A stretch of DNA of 64,000 nucleotides. It comes from Pycnococcus provasolii (lineage: Eukaryota; Chlorophyta; Pseudoscourfieldiophyceae; Pseudoscourfieldiales). Within the stretch, counting starts at the first letter, position 1. The number at the start of each line of letters is the position of its first letter. Shown in pieces: positions 10,501 to 19,474 of the stretch. The DNA is taken from assembly GCA_049487715.1 (NCBI GenBank), contig CP150549.1:930001-994000 (forward strand), written 5' to 3'. The notes under the pieces are model-generated. The model made no database searches. It was not told the DNA's origin and saw nothing but the letters and a program-made list of their open reading frames with translations. Position numbers and translations under genes: made by a program.

Positions 10501-13500
10501 CACAGCTACAGCAAGGAGGTTGCAAGCAGGGTCGCGTCCACTGCGCTGAAAGATGATGATCGCGTGCTGAACCTTAGCATTGACTGGAAGACCACCACCG
10601 ATGGTGATGGCGTGAAGCACTTCCCTCCGATTTTCAGCGAGGAAATGCTGAAGAGCCCTGTCATGCATGCGAGCATGTCCAAGTCTGGAGCTGATGCGGT
10701 GATGAGTGCACGCGAGCGTGAGCAGGACGACGAGGCACGTCTCGAGAAGAGCCGTAAGAGCACGTCGCTTTCCAACGATATCGTGCGCGAGCTCATAGAG
10801 ATGTCCCGCATGCGCACCAAGGACTCGTACATCGTACCACCGGGTGAGCCGTCGTGGAATTACAACCGCCCACGAAAGAACGAGGTGCGCGTTGTGATGC
10901 GTCTCGAGCAGGCGGAGGGAAGCAACGTCACGGGCGATGCCGTGTTTGACATTTACGTGCACAAGCCCGTGTCGCCTCCTTACATCACCGGGACATCCTC
11001 CGGCCCTGGAGTGTCTGCACCTGTGGTCGTGGGCGCGGGGAAGGGTGCCAACGACGGCAAGGATGGCTACGAGGACGGGCCGGCTGGCGGTGGTGGAAGT
11101 GGCGGTGGTGGTGGTGGCAGCAGTGCAGCAGCTGCCGCTGTCGCGCAGGCGAACACCAAGCATCCTCTCACGGGTCTCATGCCGAAGGAGGAGAACCAGT
11201 GCTTCGAAAGCGCGGTCATGTCCTCTGGTGCATTTGGTCCACTGAATCGAAATTGGAGCCAGTCGTACATGTACCGCTCCTTCAAGCTGAACGCGACGTT
11301 GACTGAGATCATGTGGCAGCAGACGGGCAGCGCCGGGCACACGATTCTTACCTCCATTGAGGAGGAGAAGGCGCGTGTGGCGAAAGCCGTGGCACGCGCT
11401 CAGGTGAAGCTGCAGGGTGCGGGATCGAGTGGAGCCGTGCTGCCAGCCAACCCGACGAGTATTCCAGGCATGATGGAGCTCCTGGAGACGAAGCTTGACT
11501 TGCCCATGATTGAGCAGCCTGAAGGACTGAGTGTGACCCTGCGCGACTACCAGAAACAGAGCGTCTACTGGATGCTTGAGCAGGAAAAACTCGCGAACGA
11601 TGAGGATGGCGGCTTCCGAAAGTTCCTCTGGCACAAGATTGAGAATGCCGACAATCTCTGTCGCCCCGAGGCTCAGGCGACGGTGGCGGCGGCGGCGGCG
11701 GCGGCGGCGTCTGCCGGTGCAGGTGCGGGCGCGGGCGCGGGCGCAGGCGCAGGCGCAGGCGCAGTCGCAGGTGCAGGTGCACCGTTCGACCCGAAAACGC
11801 GATACAAGACGAATACGAAGGATCTCTGGTATTCGCCGATATTTCAGCGACTGACGGATATGGAGCCGCCGAAGATGCCCGCCGGTGGATTCTGCGCAGA
11901 GGAGATGGGATTGGGCAAAACTGTTGAGCTCCTCTCTCTAGTGCTCTGCAACCCTGCGCCACCGCTCGAGTCACCATCGCCGCCGCCACCACCTGCCGCT
12001 CCTGGCGCTGCCGCCGGATCTGCCGCAGCAGCTGAGCCGGCGACGACGTCGACGTACCTCTCCAGCGGCATTACAGGCAAGTGCCGTGATCCGTCGAAGC
12101 TTGTCAAGTCACGTGCGACGCTCGTCGTCTGCGCGGTGAGCCTCGTAGGCCAGTGGGTGGCTGAGGCCAAGGCAAAGCTCGCGAACGCCGACGTGCTCAA
12201 CATCCACATGTACCACGGCACGAATCGATGCCGAGATCCGGAGAAACTTGCAAAGTACGATCTCGTCGTGACGACGTACGCGACGCTGGCGAGCGACTAC
12301 GGAGGGAAGAGGAAAGGTAAGAACGCCGCGGATGCTCCATCGACTGCAGATGACAACGACCTCTTCCCGCCGCTCGGGCAGATACAGTGGCACCGCGTCG
12401 TGCTCGACGAGTCGCACACCGTCAAGAATCCTCGCGTGGCGCACACCATGGCGTGCACGGCGCTGAAGAGCAACCTTCGCTGGTGCATGTCCGGCACGCC
12501 GATCAACACGGACGTTACGGACCTGCAGGGGCAGGCACAATTCCTGAGATTTTCTCCGCTGGACGAGAAGGCGTACTACGAGCCCGTGCGATCCGCGATC
12601 ATGGCGAGCTCGAGCTCACACTCGTACGAGCCGATGCACGGCGACTACTACGCGCGTTTCCTCAGCATCATGCGCCGCGTCGTCGTGCGCCACTCGAAGA
12701 AGCAGACGACTGCGGACGGCTCAGACCTTCTCACTCTGCCGGAGAAGGATGAGGAGGAGGTGGCGGTGACACTGCCGCCGTCTGAGCGCAAGAAGTACAC
12801 GGAGCTGTACACGACGGCGAAGAAGGCTTACGACTTGTTCCGCCGACAGGGTCCCGAGTGCGTGGCGCGCAACTACCTGCAGATCTCGAGCCTGCTGCTG
12901 CCACTTCGCCGCATGTGCTCTGGCGGCACGCTCTCGGAGAAAGACCTTAGCCTCGACGCGCACGCCGAGGCTCGGCGCAGGCGATTGGAGGAGATCCAGA
13001 GCGGCGTGTCTCGATCGCCTAAGGAGAAGAAGGCGGCGGCGAAGGTGGCGCCCGTTCCCCCTCCGGAACCGGGCACGGAATGCCCCATCTGCATGGACGC
13101 ACTCGAAAATCCGCTTCGAACCAAGTGCAGTCACTGGTTCTGCGAAGAATGCATCGATGGTGTGATAAGCTCTCTGCCGCCTGGCGCGGCGAGGAAGTGT
13201 CCGCTCTGCCGTTCCCTCATCAAGCCCGAGGAGCTGGCGCCTCCGATGACCGATGCGGAGATGAAGGCGGCAGCCACCGCCGCGGAGAGGGAGGCGGCGG
13301 AGAAGGAGGCGAAAAAGGCGGAGAAGGCCAAGGCGTCGGCAACGGATTCGGAGGTGCCACGACCGCCGGCGTACGTGGGCGAGGCGAAGCTGAAGTGCTT
13401 AATGGATGAGCTGAAGAAGATGCAGAAGAGAGATCCAAGCAGCAAGGCGCTCGTGTTCAGCCAATTCACGTCGACAATCGAGTGGCTCAAGCAGAGGCTA

Positions 13501-14019
13501 TCGGAGGAGGGATATGGCTACAGATACATCAACGGCGCCATGCCGCTGCGCCAGCGTGCCAAGGCGATTGAGGCATTCCAGGGTGACCCGCCCACGACGG
13601 TCTTCCTGCTCAGCATCCGTGCATCGAACTGTGGCATCAACTTGACCGCGGCGGACCACGTCTTTATCCTCGAGCCTGCGCTGAATCCATCGCTCGACGA
13701 CCAGGCGATTGGCCGCGCTTGGCGCATGGGACAGACGCGCAAGGTGACGGTGAAGCGCATGTACGTGAAGGACAGCGTGGAGGAGCGCATTCTAGAATTG
13801 GTGAAGAGCCGAAAGCAGGATGGAAGTGGTGGTGGTGGTGGTGGTGGCGGCGGTGGAAGTGCCGTGGCGGAGGAGGTGGATCCTGTTGCGGCGGCACGCG
13901 CTGCGGCGCGTGGCAAGGCGCCCGTGACGACGGAGGCTGTCGCCGACCTCGCAGGTAGTTTGCAAAGGGATCGTCAGAAGATGCGGTCGAGCGAATTTGA
14001 CCTCTTATTTTCAGCATAA
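7501..14019 (+). CDS. RAD5/HLTF-like SNF2 ATPase with embedded RING finger
   Basis: Likely chromatin translocase and ubiquitin ligase of the Rad5/Rad16/HLTF class, acting in post-replication repair or chromatin remodelling. 2172 aa from one uninterrupted frame. N-terminus: Ala/Gly/Ser low-complexity, an acidic patch (VVDLTLDDSDDED, a possible SUMO-interacting motif) and a Cys/His cluster at about 164-210 (CCEKCYCYVCD). An HMG-box-like stretch is at about 653-730 (AFAFYVIDHF ... GWKKLDDGKKAEYQAKA). SNF2_N follows: LRDYQKQSVYWML, Walker A EEMGLGKT with K1473, DESH at 1636-1639 and MSGTPINT. The RING between the two lobes is CPICMDAL ... CPLCRSLI (1861-1903). Helicase C holds VFSQFTST and QAIGRAWRMGQTRKV. 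RING between the ATPase lobes is the Rad5/Rad16 hallmark. No HIRAN domain was recognised, so the exact orthologue is open. Confidence 0.88.
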   Translation: MVRGSKKASLLKSGASGGAASGAASGGASGAGGGGASGGGAGAGASASGGALASSKKKSSSSSSSKINNTAVNNRDVVDLTLDDSDDEDAKPASKSRKTTTAGAAAAAAAAPTAAAAGSAPNDDEGKGKGKGKEKATTSDDDVQFVCATVGNDPTKTMVHSRHTCGVHTFVTTSNQSNKACCEKCYCYVCDTEASKCTKWGTGALYKDHCNGHPGSMFHKNARDWKLAGKSLEDAEKLAQEGRVPTSGVPMMNYAMMNIGMDEDDDMYDSEDDEMYDSDGMPYDDDELVFGLGGMYGFNVPPPKRYQPKEVDVAVPDPAKDPALFQLGTLRVPARVSLPGDRGGNRYSHYYRYGGGYGDQDDQEFAEEEATTRSVPPGVSDFAAIASRLKPNGFYFPRIKPSKLKPEYSTYVEKVASVRRRNRENASKANRGGAGAGAGASAGAGAGGSGSAKDRDGDGDATMEPAVEIVPLPAVPKNINTIRPKHPLFFEALFENGGYGSLEQHRNALDAFLLTNPVRALGEDPDPQAKYVRQVCLVDTTGNAPPTMYAVYVPKTARVHELVKAAQQAYPDDFPSSPPLESLAAPGTKDGTKRLLEKLGLVEPEEQDKDKNDGDGDGKKKAASSSKSKKGSSSKGKSKSKEKVEAAEKSAANSAFAFYVIDHFHSMKKKVESKSKLTDQMKTSGFPPHLYNRHLQEERENTVEVELMNGWKKLDDGKKAEYQAKASKALTGDSSTSFDLSIFGRIFSGLNPFSAKQSPSTSSAAASDGYLLLGSTEYEAYGGRVSTLYDSSVRLNQIDSTNRDMYRSYTYGSMESNARQKTSTRRPYIMFKMTAPAPQIFRSSNMYSGDYERLNFFKREGEHLRFINVRHRVMVVKEKRKRGVVEKTMGWEAFGIALMLPISAEMKQAFGRRLVTGGSDVCRVVAQMVLRSIRHCTKDDAGREAVDAAINKLGDKGGDVFDRVLSSTSSFSSWFEITRSCYSSNPGGYHRYDYNSATERHSYSKEVASRVASTALKDDDRVLNLSIDWKTTTDGDGVKHFPPIFSEEMLKSPVMHASMSKSGADAVMSAREREQDDEARLEKSRKSTSLSNDIVRELIEMSRMRTKDSYIVPPGEPSWNYNRPRKNEVRVVMRLEQAEGSNVTGDAVFDIYVHKPVSPPYITGTSSGPGVSAPVVVGAGKGANDGKDGYEDGPAGGGGSGGGGGGSSAAAAAVAQANTKHPLTGLMPKEENQCFESAVMSSGAFGPLNRNWSQSYMYRSFKLNATLTEIMWQQTGSAGHTILTSIEEEKARVAKAVARAQVKLQGAGSSGAVLPANPTSIPGMMELLETKLDLPMIEQPEGLSVTLRDYQKQSVYWMLEQEKLANDEDGGFRKFLWHKIENADNLCRPEAQATVAAAAAAAASAGAGAGAGAGAGAGAGAVAGAGAPFDPKTRYKTNTKDLWYSPIFQRLTDMEPPKMPAGGFCAEEMGLGKTVELLSLVLCNPAPPLESPSPPPPPAAPGAAAGSAAAAEPATTSTYLSSGITGKCRDPSKLVKSRATLVVCAVSLVGQWVAEAKAKLANADVLNIHMYHGTNRCRDPEKLAKYDLVVTTYATLASDYGGKRKGKNAADAPSTADDNDLFPPLGQIQWHRVVLDESHTVKNPRVAHTMACTALKSNLRWCMSGTPINTDVTDLQGQAQFLRFSPLDEKAYYEPVRSAIMASSSSHSYEPMHGDYYARFLSIMRRVVVRHSKKQTTADGSDLLTLPEKDEEEVAVTLPPSERKKYTELYTTAKKAYDLFRRQGPECVARNYLQISSLLLPLRRMCSGGTLSEKDLSLDAHAEARRRRLEEIQSGVSRSPKEKKAAAKVAPVPPPEPGTECPICMDALENPLRTKCSHWFCEECIDGVISSLPPGAARKCPLCRSLIKPEELAPPMTDAEMKAAATAAEREAAEKEAKKAEKAKASATDSEVPRPPAYVGEAKLKCLMDELKKMQKRDPSSKALVFSQFTSTIEWLKQRLSEEGYGYRYINGAMPLRQRAKAIEAFQGDPPTTVFLLSIRASNCGINLTAADHVFILEPALNPSLDDQAIGRAWRMGQTRKVTVKRMYVKDSVEERILELVKSRKQDGSGGGGGGGGGGSAVAEEVDPVAAARAAARGKAPVTTEAVADLAGSLQRDRQKMRSSEFDLLFSA

Positions 14020-14404
14020 GAGCTCGACTCCGCTAGGGCACTCCTGTTATGGTGGGCGGTGGTGTGCTCGCGTACACGCTTCTTGGTGTGCGTTACGACG
14101 AGTCCTTGGGAAAGTGTGAATACCTTATTCTCGACCCGCACTACACAGGAGGCGATGGCGACGTCAGCTTCATGCATGAATTTGAGTAGTTGATAAAAGT
14201 TTTTGTTACCATCCATCCTCACGTCGTTCGTCGTCGAATTACCATCGTGCTCCCAATCACCGTCAGGAAGGCGAGCGCGTGGTCCGGGTGAAGCCGACGT
14301 CAACGCCGCCACCATCACCTTACCACCACAACCGCCGCCGCCCGCACCTGCCCCCGCCGCCCCTGCCCCCCGCCGCCGCCGCGCCGCCGCCGCCGCCGCC
14401 GCCG
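14020..14404. other. Convergent intergenic spacer
   Basis: 385 bases between the convergent RAD5-like gene and the integrase-repeat gene. It ends in a CCGCCG-rich low-complexity run (14330-14404). No TGTAA on the plus strand or TTACA was found. No gene seen. Confidence 0.6.
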
Positions 14405-15631
14405 CTAGGCGTATCCCAGGAAGTCGGGGTACGACACCCAGCCTGATGACTCGTACATCACATCAGGATGGCTTGGAATGTCGTCAGGCCTCGCGCCTGA
14501 CGAGCTCCACGCCTGCCACGCCTTCACGCTCGTCAGACCGAGCGTGCGCACGTACGCGCGCGCTTCCTCGAAGCTGCGAAAGTTCGTACGTTGTGTAACC
14601 CGCGCTTTCTTGCCCACCGCGTATCCGAGGAAGTCGCCGTACGAAGTCCAGCCCGATGACGCGTACGTCACATCAGGATGGCTTGGAATATCGTTAGGCT
14701 TCGCGCCTGACGACCTCCACGCCTCCCACGCCTCCTTGCTCGTCAAACCGATCGTATGCATGTACCCACGCGCATCCTCCAAGCTGCGAAACTGTCCGCG
14801 CAGTCCGCGCCTCCTCTTCCTCTCCGGTGCTGCTGCTGCTGCTGGTTGTGGTGGAGGGGGGGGAGGGGGGGGAGGGGGGGCAGGTCCTTGTTGTTGAGGG
14901 AAGAAGGCGGTGAGGGGGCGTAGGGTTGGATCGGTAGGGTTGGTGGTGGTGGTAGTCGCCCCCGACGCCCCGTCGAAGAAGTTGATGTTAACCCAACTAA
15001 CACTGCGTGTCGTGCGGTCCACTGCCCGCAGAGTTGCTCTTTCTAGTGCTTCGGACGCCTTCTTGTCGTCGAAGTGGTGGAGTATTGTGCGCGTGGGGGG
15101 CCCTCGCGCACACCACATCAAAATCACCAATACGCCCGATGCAACATACCTATCGTTCGGTTTGCATTCATGTTTGCCGACGTACGAGACGAGATCCCAG
15201 TCCAACTTGTACACCACATGGCCTTCCCTCGGTAGCGGATTTCCAGTCAACGGCGATCCCATGTGCGTTTTTAGGCTCTCCGCAAGCTCAAACCGCAGTT
15301 TGTTTCGATTAAACTTTAGCGAAAGCCGGGCGGTCGCCCCACCTTGCAAATCCAGCCCAATCGATACGCGAGTTGTCGTTCCTCCCCTTATTTTTTCCAC
15401 CATTTTTTCTAAGTCGGCCGTTGTAAACAACGTTTTGCACTCGACTGTTTTCTTCACTACGTCCAGCAGGACTTCTTTTGACCAGGTCCCTAAGGGGGGG
15501 ACATCCACCTGAAGGTAAGGCGAGTGTTTACCTTTCTTGTCCACCACGTACTTGGGCTTACCAGTGAAACTTAACCCATTTTGTTCTTTGTGCGTTTCCC
15601 AGTCGGCTCGAAGCTCCTTTTCGGAAGCCAT
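14405..15631 (-). CDS. Protein with two C-terminal phage-integrase-type repeats (INT_rpt)
   Basis: 408 aa from the ATG at 15631 (MASEKELRADW). The open frame reaches back to a GTG at 15670, but the ATG is the natural start. Residues 1-220 form an unrecognised Lys-rich domain. A Pro-rich linker and a KRKRRRG-type basic patch come next. Two tandem repeats of about 58 aa, spaced 210 bp, follow: FRSLEDARGYMHTIGL...SSGWTSYGDFLGYA and FRSFEEARAYVRTLGL...SSGWVSYPDFLGYA, each with SSGAxPxDIPSHPDV. This pattern matches the repeat unit found next to phage-type integrases and in many algal proteins (Pfam INT_rpt). No recombinase catalytic domain is present here. A role in DNA binding is inferred. It is divergent from the SecA fragment, with a telomere-like island between them. 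Confidence 0.7.
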   Translation of the reverse strand: MASEKELRADWETHKEQNGLSFTGKPKYVVDKKGKHSPYLQVDVPPLGTWSKEVLLDVVKKTVECKTLFTTADLEKMVEKIRGGTTTRVSIGLDLQGGATARLSLKFNRNKLRFELAESLKTHMGSPLTGNPLPREGHVVYKLDWDLVSYVGKHECKPNDRYVASGVLVILMWCARGPPTRTILHHFDDKKASEALERATLRAVDRTTRSVSWVNINFFDGASGATTTTTNPTDPTLRPLTAFFPQQQGPAPPPPPPPPPPQPAAAAAPERKRRRGLRGQFRSLEDARGYMHTIGLTSKEAWEAWRSSGAKPNDIPSHPDVTYASSGWTSYGDFLGYAVGKKARVTQRTNFRSFEEARAYVRTLGLTSVKAWQAWSSSGARPDDIPSHPDVMYESSGWVSYPDFLGYA

Positions 15632-15682
15632 TGTTGAGTGTGAAGGTGAGATAAGATAAGATAAGACCACCCTCTCTGTATG

Positions 15683-15710
15683 TAACCCTAACCCTAATCC
15701 TAGCCCTAAC
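15683..15710. promoter_or_regulatory. Telomere-like CCCTAA island in divergent promoter
   Basis: TAACCCTAACCCTAATCC then TAGCCCTAAC, between the divergent integrase-repeat gene (ATG about 50 bases away) and the SecA fragment. See the island upstream of Vps18. Confidence 0.4.
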
Positions 15711-15798
15711 TCGTCCCACTTGTTCTATGGGGCCTGTGCTGCGCCGGGCGTGGGTGACTGGGTGGGCAAACCTGAGGAAACTAACACTTGCCCAAAAC

Positions 15799-16272
15799 AT
15801 GATGGCGCTGTCCGTCCGGCAAAGCGCACGGCAGCAGTCCTCCTCCTCCTCCTCTCGTGCTTCCACGAACACAAGGTATCGCAGAGCACTGCAGTCGTCG
15901 AGAAGGTCGCGGCATGGTGTGCGTGCAACCACCGACGCGCGGATGGCTACGGAACAGGCTGATCGTCCCGGCGACGCCAATGACGACGCCAACAATTCGC
16001 AGGCGGTGCCGGAAACTCCGAACCTGCTGGGCATGGCCCGCAACACAGTTAAAAAGGCGTCCGCGCCCTTCTCCAAGGTGCTTGACGGAAACGAGAGGCT
16101 CATTGCGAGGCACAGGAGAGCGGTGAAGGCGATCAACGCGCTCGAGGAGGAGTACGCAAGCCTATCCGTCGAAGCGCTACTTCGCAAGACCTCGGAGTTC
16201 CGAGCGCGCCTCAACAACAACGAGGACACGCTTGACAGCCTGCTTCCCGAGGCGTTTGCGGCGCTGAGGGAA
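15799..16272 (+). pseudogene. secA: Plastid SecA N-terminal fragment (truncated)
   Basis: SecA is the ATPase motor of the plastid Sec translocase. From the ATG at 15799 the frame reads like a transit peptide (MMALSVRQSARQQSSSSSSR), then a true SecA N-terminus: VLDGNERLIARHRRAVKAIN, ALEEEYASLSVEALLRKTSE, FRARL and TLDSLLPEAFAALRE. Homology stops at 16272, where the family should continue into GMRHFDVQ and the Walker A region. Instead the frame runs on without SecA features to a stop at 16392. No GT donor lies at the break and no other SecA segment is seen in the window. An in-frame ATG also exists at 15727. The DUF302 gene begins 8 bases past the break. Best read as a 5' fragment left by duplication or rearrangement; a short expressed protein is possible. 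Confidence 0.75.
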
Positions 16273-16279
16273 CATTTTC

Positions 16280-16927
16280 ATGCAAACTATGCAGCACATG
16301 CCATCGATTTCAATGTTGCTGCTACAACAACTGGTGCTGATCACGGTGTTTGGTGGCACCGCCATCGTTCACCCTGTTGTGCTCGCGGATGATGTCACAG
16401 AGCCTGCAATTGTGATGGTCAGTGGAATGGGAGAAAGAAATGGTGCGATAAATACCACGAAGATGGACGTGAAGACAACGACGACGATGCCGGAACCCCG
16501 CGAGGACGAGTGCGTTCATCACGGAAGTGGCGTGGCGAGTGTGATATCACCGTACAACGTAAGCACGACGATCGAGCGCGTGCTGGATGTCGTGCGCAAC
16601 GCGGGATTTACCGTATTTGCGCGAGTCAATCACGCGCAGCTGGCGCATGATGCCAATCTATTCCTCTTGCCCAACGAAGTCGTCATGTTTGGAAGCCCAG
16701 CTGGAGGCACCCCTTTCATGCAAGATAGCGCGCTGATGGGCATCGATTTGCCACTCAAGGCGCACGCGCACGAAGACACAGATGGCGTAGTGCACCTCTC
16801 ATGGAACGAACCATCATACATGACCACTCGTCACGGCGTCAGTGCCGACGATGCGATGGAGTCAAGGACAACAAGAATGACCGTCATGCTTGAGCAGCTG
16901 ATGAATGAAGCAGTGAAGGGAGAGTGA
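16280..16927 (+). CDS. Secreted or lumenal DUF302-family protein
   Basis: 215 aa. A hydrophobic N-terminal signal (SMLLLQQLVLITVFGGTAIV, ending ...VVLADD) is followed by a DUF302 fold: SPYNVSTTIERVLDVVRNAG, FTVFARVNHAQLAHDA, VVMFGSPAGGTPFMQ, LPLKAHAHEDTDG and VHLSWNEP. This order matches the family closely, including the FGxPxxGTxxMQ block. Family function is unknown; bacterial relatives are small proteins, some linked to redox or envelope processes. The coding start lies 8 bases after the end of SecA homology and overlaps the tail of that frame by 113 bases in another frame. The gene may use the promoter of the former SecA locus (inference). Confidence 0.88.
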   Translation: MQTMQHMPSISMLLLQQLVLITVFGGTAIVHPVVLADDVTEPAIVMVSGMGERNGAINTTKMDVKTTTTMPEPREDECVHHGSGVASVISPYNVSTTIERVLDVVRNAGFTVFARVNHAQLAHDANLFLLPNEVVMFGSPAGGTPFMQDSALMGIDLPLKAHAHEDTDGVVHLSWNEPSYMTTRHGVSADDAMESRTTRMTVMLEQLMNEAVKGE

Positions 16928-17307
16928 TTGCGCACTCAAAGAAAGTATCCTCGCTCGCTCGCGGCTCGCATTTGTTGTTGTTGTTGTCCTTGTTGGTATG
17001 TATTGGCAAGTGAAGAAGAAGAAGGCTAAGGTTAGATGTAGCAGTAGTGTTGTTGATAATAACTTTACTTGCTTGACACTGTTGATTTTTCTAATGGCGT
17101 CCATCCAGTCACAAACAAACTGATGACAAATTTAGTTATTTTCTATGCCTTCAAAGGCGCGCGCGAAGATGGCGTCGTTGGCGTCGACGTCGGCGCCGGC
17201 AATGTCCTTGGCAAGACAGCGTGTTCGGGATGATGAAACCCCGAACCCGAACCAGTCGTATGTTTCCCGCCTCTTCGGCGACGCCTCCAAAAACGATCTC
17301 ATCTTCC
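16928..17307. other. Intergenic with small upstream frame
   Basis: 380 bases before the SLC6-like start. An ATG at 17145 opens a 75-codon frame that overlaps the transporter start in another frame. It contains plausible sequence (VRDDETPNPNQSYVSRLFGD) but degenerates into Trp/Arg repeats. It is best treated as an upstream ORF or an unresolved 5' exon. Confidence 0.5.
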
Positions 17308-19384
17308 ATGGCGGTGCCGCAGCAAGATCTCGGTGGTGGTGGTGGCGCAGAGGAGGAGAACTACACGTATGAGGAAGATTCCACGCGCGCACAGTGGAAG
17401 ACGCGATGGCACTTCGTCGTCGGCGCCATCGGAAGCGCCGTCGGGCTAGGCAACCTGTGGCGATTTCCTTTTTTAGTGTACCGCTACGGAGGAGGGCCGT
17501 TCCTGATTCCGTACTTCTTGGCGCTCGTGTTCGTTGGCATTCCACTGCTCATTCTCGAATTCGCACTTGGACAAAGCTGCGGAGGAGGAAATGTCGTATG
17601 CTGGGGTGCATTGCACAAACGTCTACGAGGGCTCGGTCTCGCCGCAGTATACGCGGGTTTTGTTGTCGTCACGTACTACAACATTATCATTGCGCTCTCC
17701 ATCTTCTACGGCATCTTCTCCTTTTCGAAGCACCTTCCTTGGGTGGCATCCAATCCTCCAGCTGATCCGAGTGAAAGGGCGGCGGCGAACGTCGCGGCAT
17801 CTGACGCATTCTTCAGCGAAAAGGCACTGCACCTTGCCGCCGACGTAAGTCTGCCCCTAACCATTTATGACAGATATAACAACAATCACTAACAACACAA
17901 CGCGCTAAATAAAACAGCCAGATCTACCAGGCATGATCGCCGCGGGCAATCTCATCGCCGCGGTGCTTTTCACGTGGATTTTAGTTGGACTGATAATCAA
18001 CAACGGCGTAAAATCCGTTACCAATGTCGTGTTTTGGACCGTCGGCCTCCCATGCGTTACACTCATCGTACTCATCATATCAGGAGCAGCTCTGCCTGGC
18101 AGCTTGGATGGCGTGCGCGGATACCTCGGAACGTGGGACATGAGCAAGCTCGCGGACGCATCCGCATGGTCGTCCGCAACAAGCCAGATCTTCTTCTCCA
18201 TTGGCATATGCTTTGGCATCATGACAGCGTATGCAAGCTACAACGGGAAGCGCATGTCTGCGGTGAAGGACGCAATCATCGTCTCGTCCTTCAATTCCTT
18301 CTACTCCGTCATGGCTGGTTTCGCGGTTTATGCCGTGCTTGGTAACCTTGCACTTACTGAAGGATCGAGTGTCGAAAGCGTCATGGTGGCTGGACCGTCG
18401 CTCGCTTTCAAGACGTTTCCCATCGCACTCGCGCAACTGCCTATGGGCGCAAAGCAGTTCTTCTGCATTCTCTTCTTTGGAACTTTGTTTTTTCTAGGAA
18501 TAGATTCCTCGTTCAGCCTTTGCGAAGCAGCCGCGACTGCGTTGCACGATTCTTGCGCGTTGCGACATCTCGACCAGCGTATGATTGCAACCATTGTCTC
18601 CGTGTTTGGATTTATGTGCTCCTTGCTGTACACGGCAGATATCGGCTACTACTTGCTCGACGTTGTGGATCATTACACGAATAATCTGCTTGTGGTTGCG
18701 ATCGGTTTCTTGTATTGCATTTCGGCAACTTGGCTGTACCGTCTCGATGAGGTGGAAGAAAAGATTGGGCCAACCGGCAAGCATGCGCTCGGCATTCACA
18801 ACGCCGCTTGGCTCTGCGCTATCATCGTCGGAAATGTCGTCGGCTTTGCTGTGGATCCCAAGTTTTTCTACGTGGGCCCAATCCTTGCCGTGGTGATCGT
18901 GCTCGTGGGGACACTGTCCGCAATCGTCGTCGCCGTGAAGAAGAAACCCAGCGGCAGCAAGGACGAAGAGCGTGGTGCAGCAAGGCCCGCCAACCCATCA
19001 TCGGCGACGACGAAAGAGCGGGTCGTGCTCGTTCTGCTTGGACCTGCCGAGATGCTCCGCAACGACCTCAACCGTTGCATATTGGCTCTATACGACGCGA
19101 ACATACATCCATGGACGATTCACATCGCATGGAGTATCGTGGTGAAATACATCACCCCCACGGTTCTGTCAATCGTCTTTTCAAGCACGATCAACGACCT
19201 TGCCAGAGAAGGTGGATACGGAGGATACTCGATCGGCTACCAGTTGTTTGGTGCAGGCGTCGTTTTTGTGGGTCTTCTGCTCGTCGTCATCGGTGTTGCC
19301 GTACCGGACGCCTTGGACGTGTGGGTGGACGATGTGCGCGAAAGCTTGTTCATCATAACACGTCGTCGTACCCCAGGTCGATGA
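17308..19384 (+). CDS. SLC6-type Na+-dependent transporter (two exons)
   Basis: Neurotransmitter:sodium symporter family; Na+-coupled import of amino acids or related solutes across a membrane. Exon 1 is 17308-17844 and exon 2 is 17918-19384; joined in phase 0 they give 667 aa. Seen: TM1 signature GSAVGLGNLWRFPFLVYRYGGG with unwound-helix glycines, PYFLALVFVGIPLLILEFALG (TM2), TM6 FFSIGICFGIMTAYASYN, and TM8 FFLGIDSSFSLCEA with the Na2-site serines. About 12 hydrophobic segments in all. The start at 17308 (cttccATGG) is preferred; in-frame ATGs at 17230 and 17260 are alternatives. The extracellular loop between TM3 and TM4 lacks the glycosylated loop of animal transporters. Substrate cannot be predicted. 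TGTAA lies 16 bases after the stop. Confidence 0.9.
17845..17917 (+). other. Spliceosomal intron of the SLC6-like gene (73 bp)
   Basis: GTAAGT at the 5' end and AAACAG at the 3' end, with a CACTAAC branch-point-like motif near 17888. It is AT-rich relative to the exons. Removal is required to join the two conserved halves of the transporter in frame (phase 0). Confidence 0.9.
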
Positions 19385-19399
19385 TTGTAGTTGAAATGT

Positions 19400-19452
19400 T
19401 GTAACTTTATTACAAGTTACAGCGACTAACGACTTACAGCTTACAACTTACA
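19400..19452. terminator. Overlapping bidirectional polyadenylation region
   Basis: TGTAA at 19400-19404 serves the SLC6-like gene. Five TTACA (TGTAA on the minus strand) at 19410, 19417, 19434, 19441 and 19448 serve the convergent methyltransferase, whose stop is at 19475. Confidence 0.55.
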
Positions 19453-19474
19453 ACGACCTACGACTTAGCCCTAG

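Noticed and set aside
10393-11634. 413-codon minus-strand frame
   Set aside because: Antisense shadow of the RAD5-like gene; His/Arg-rich composition expected from GC-rich codon bias.
17145-17372. 75-codon frame overlapping the SLC6-like start
   Set aside because: Degenerates into Trp/Arg repeats; kept only as a possible upstream ORF.
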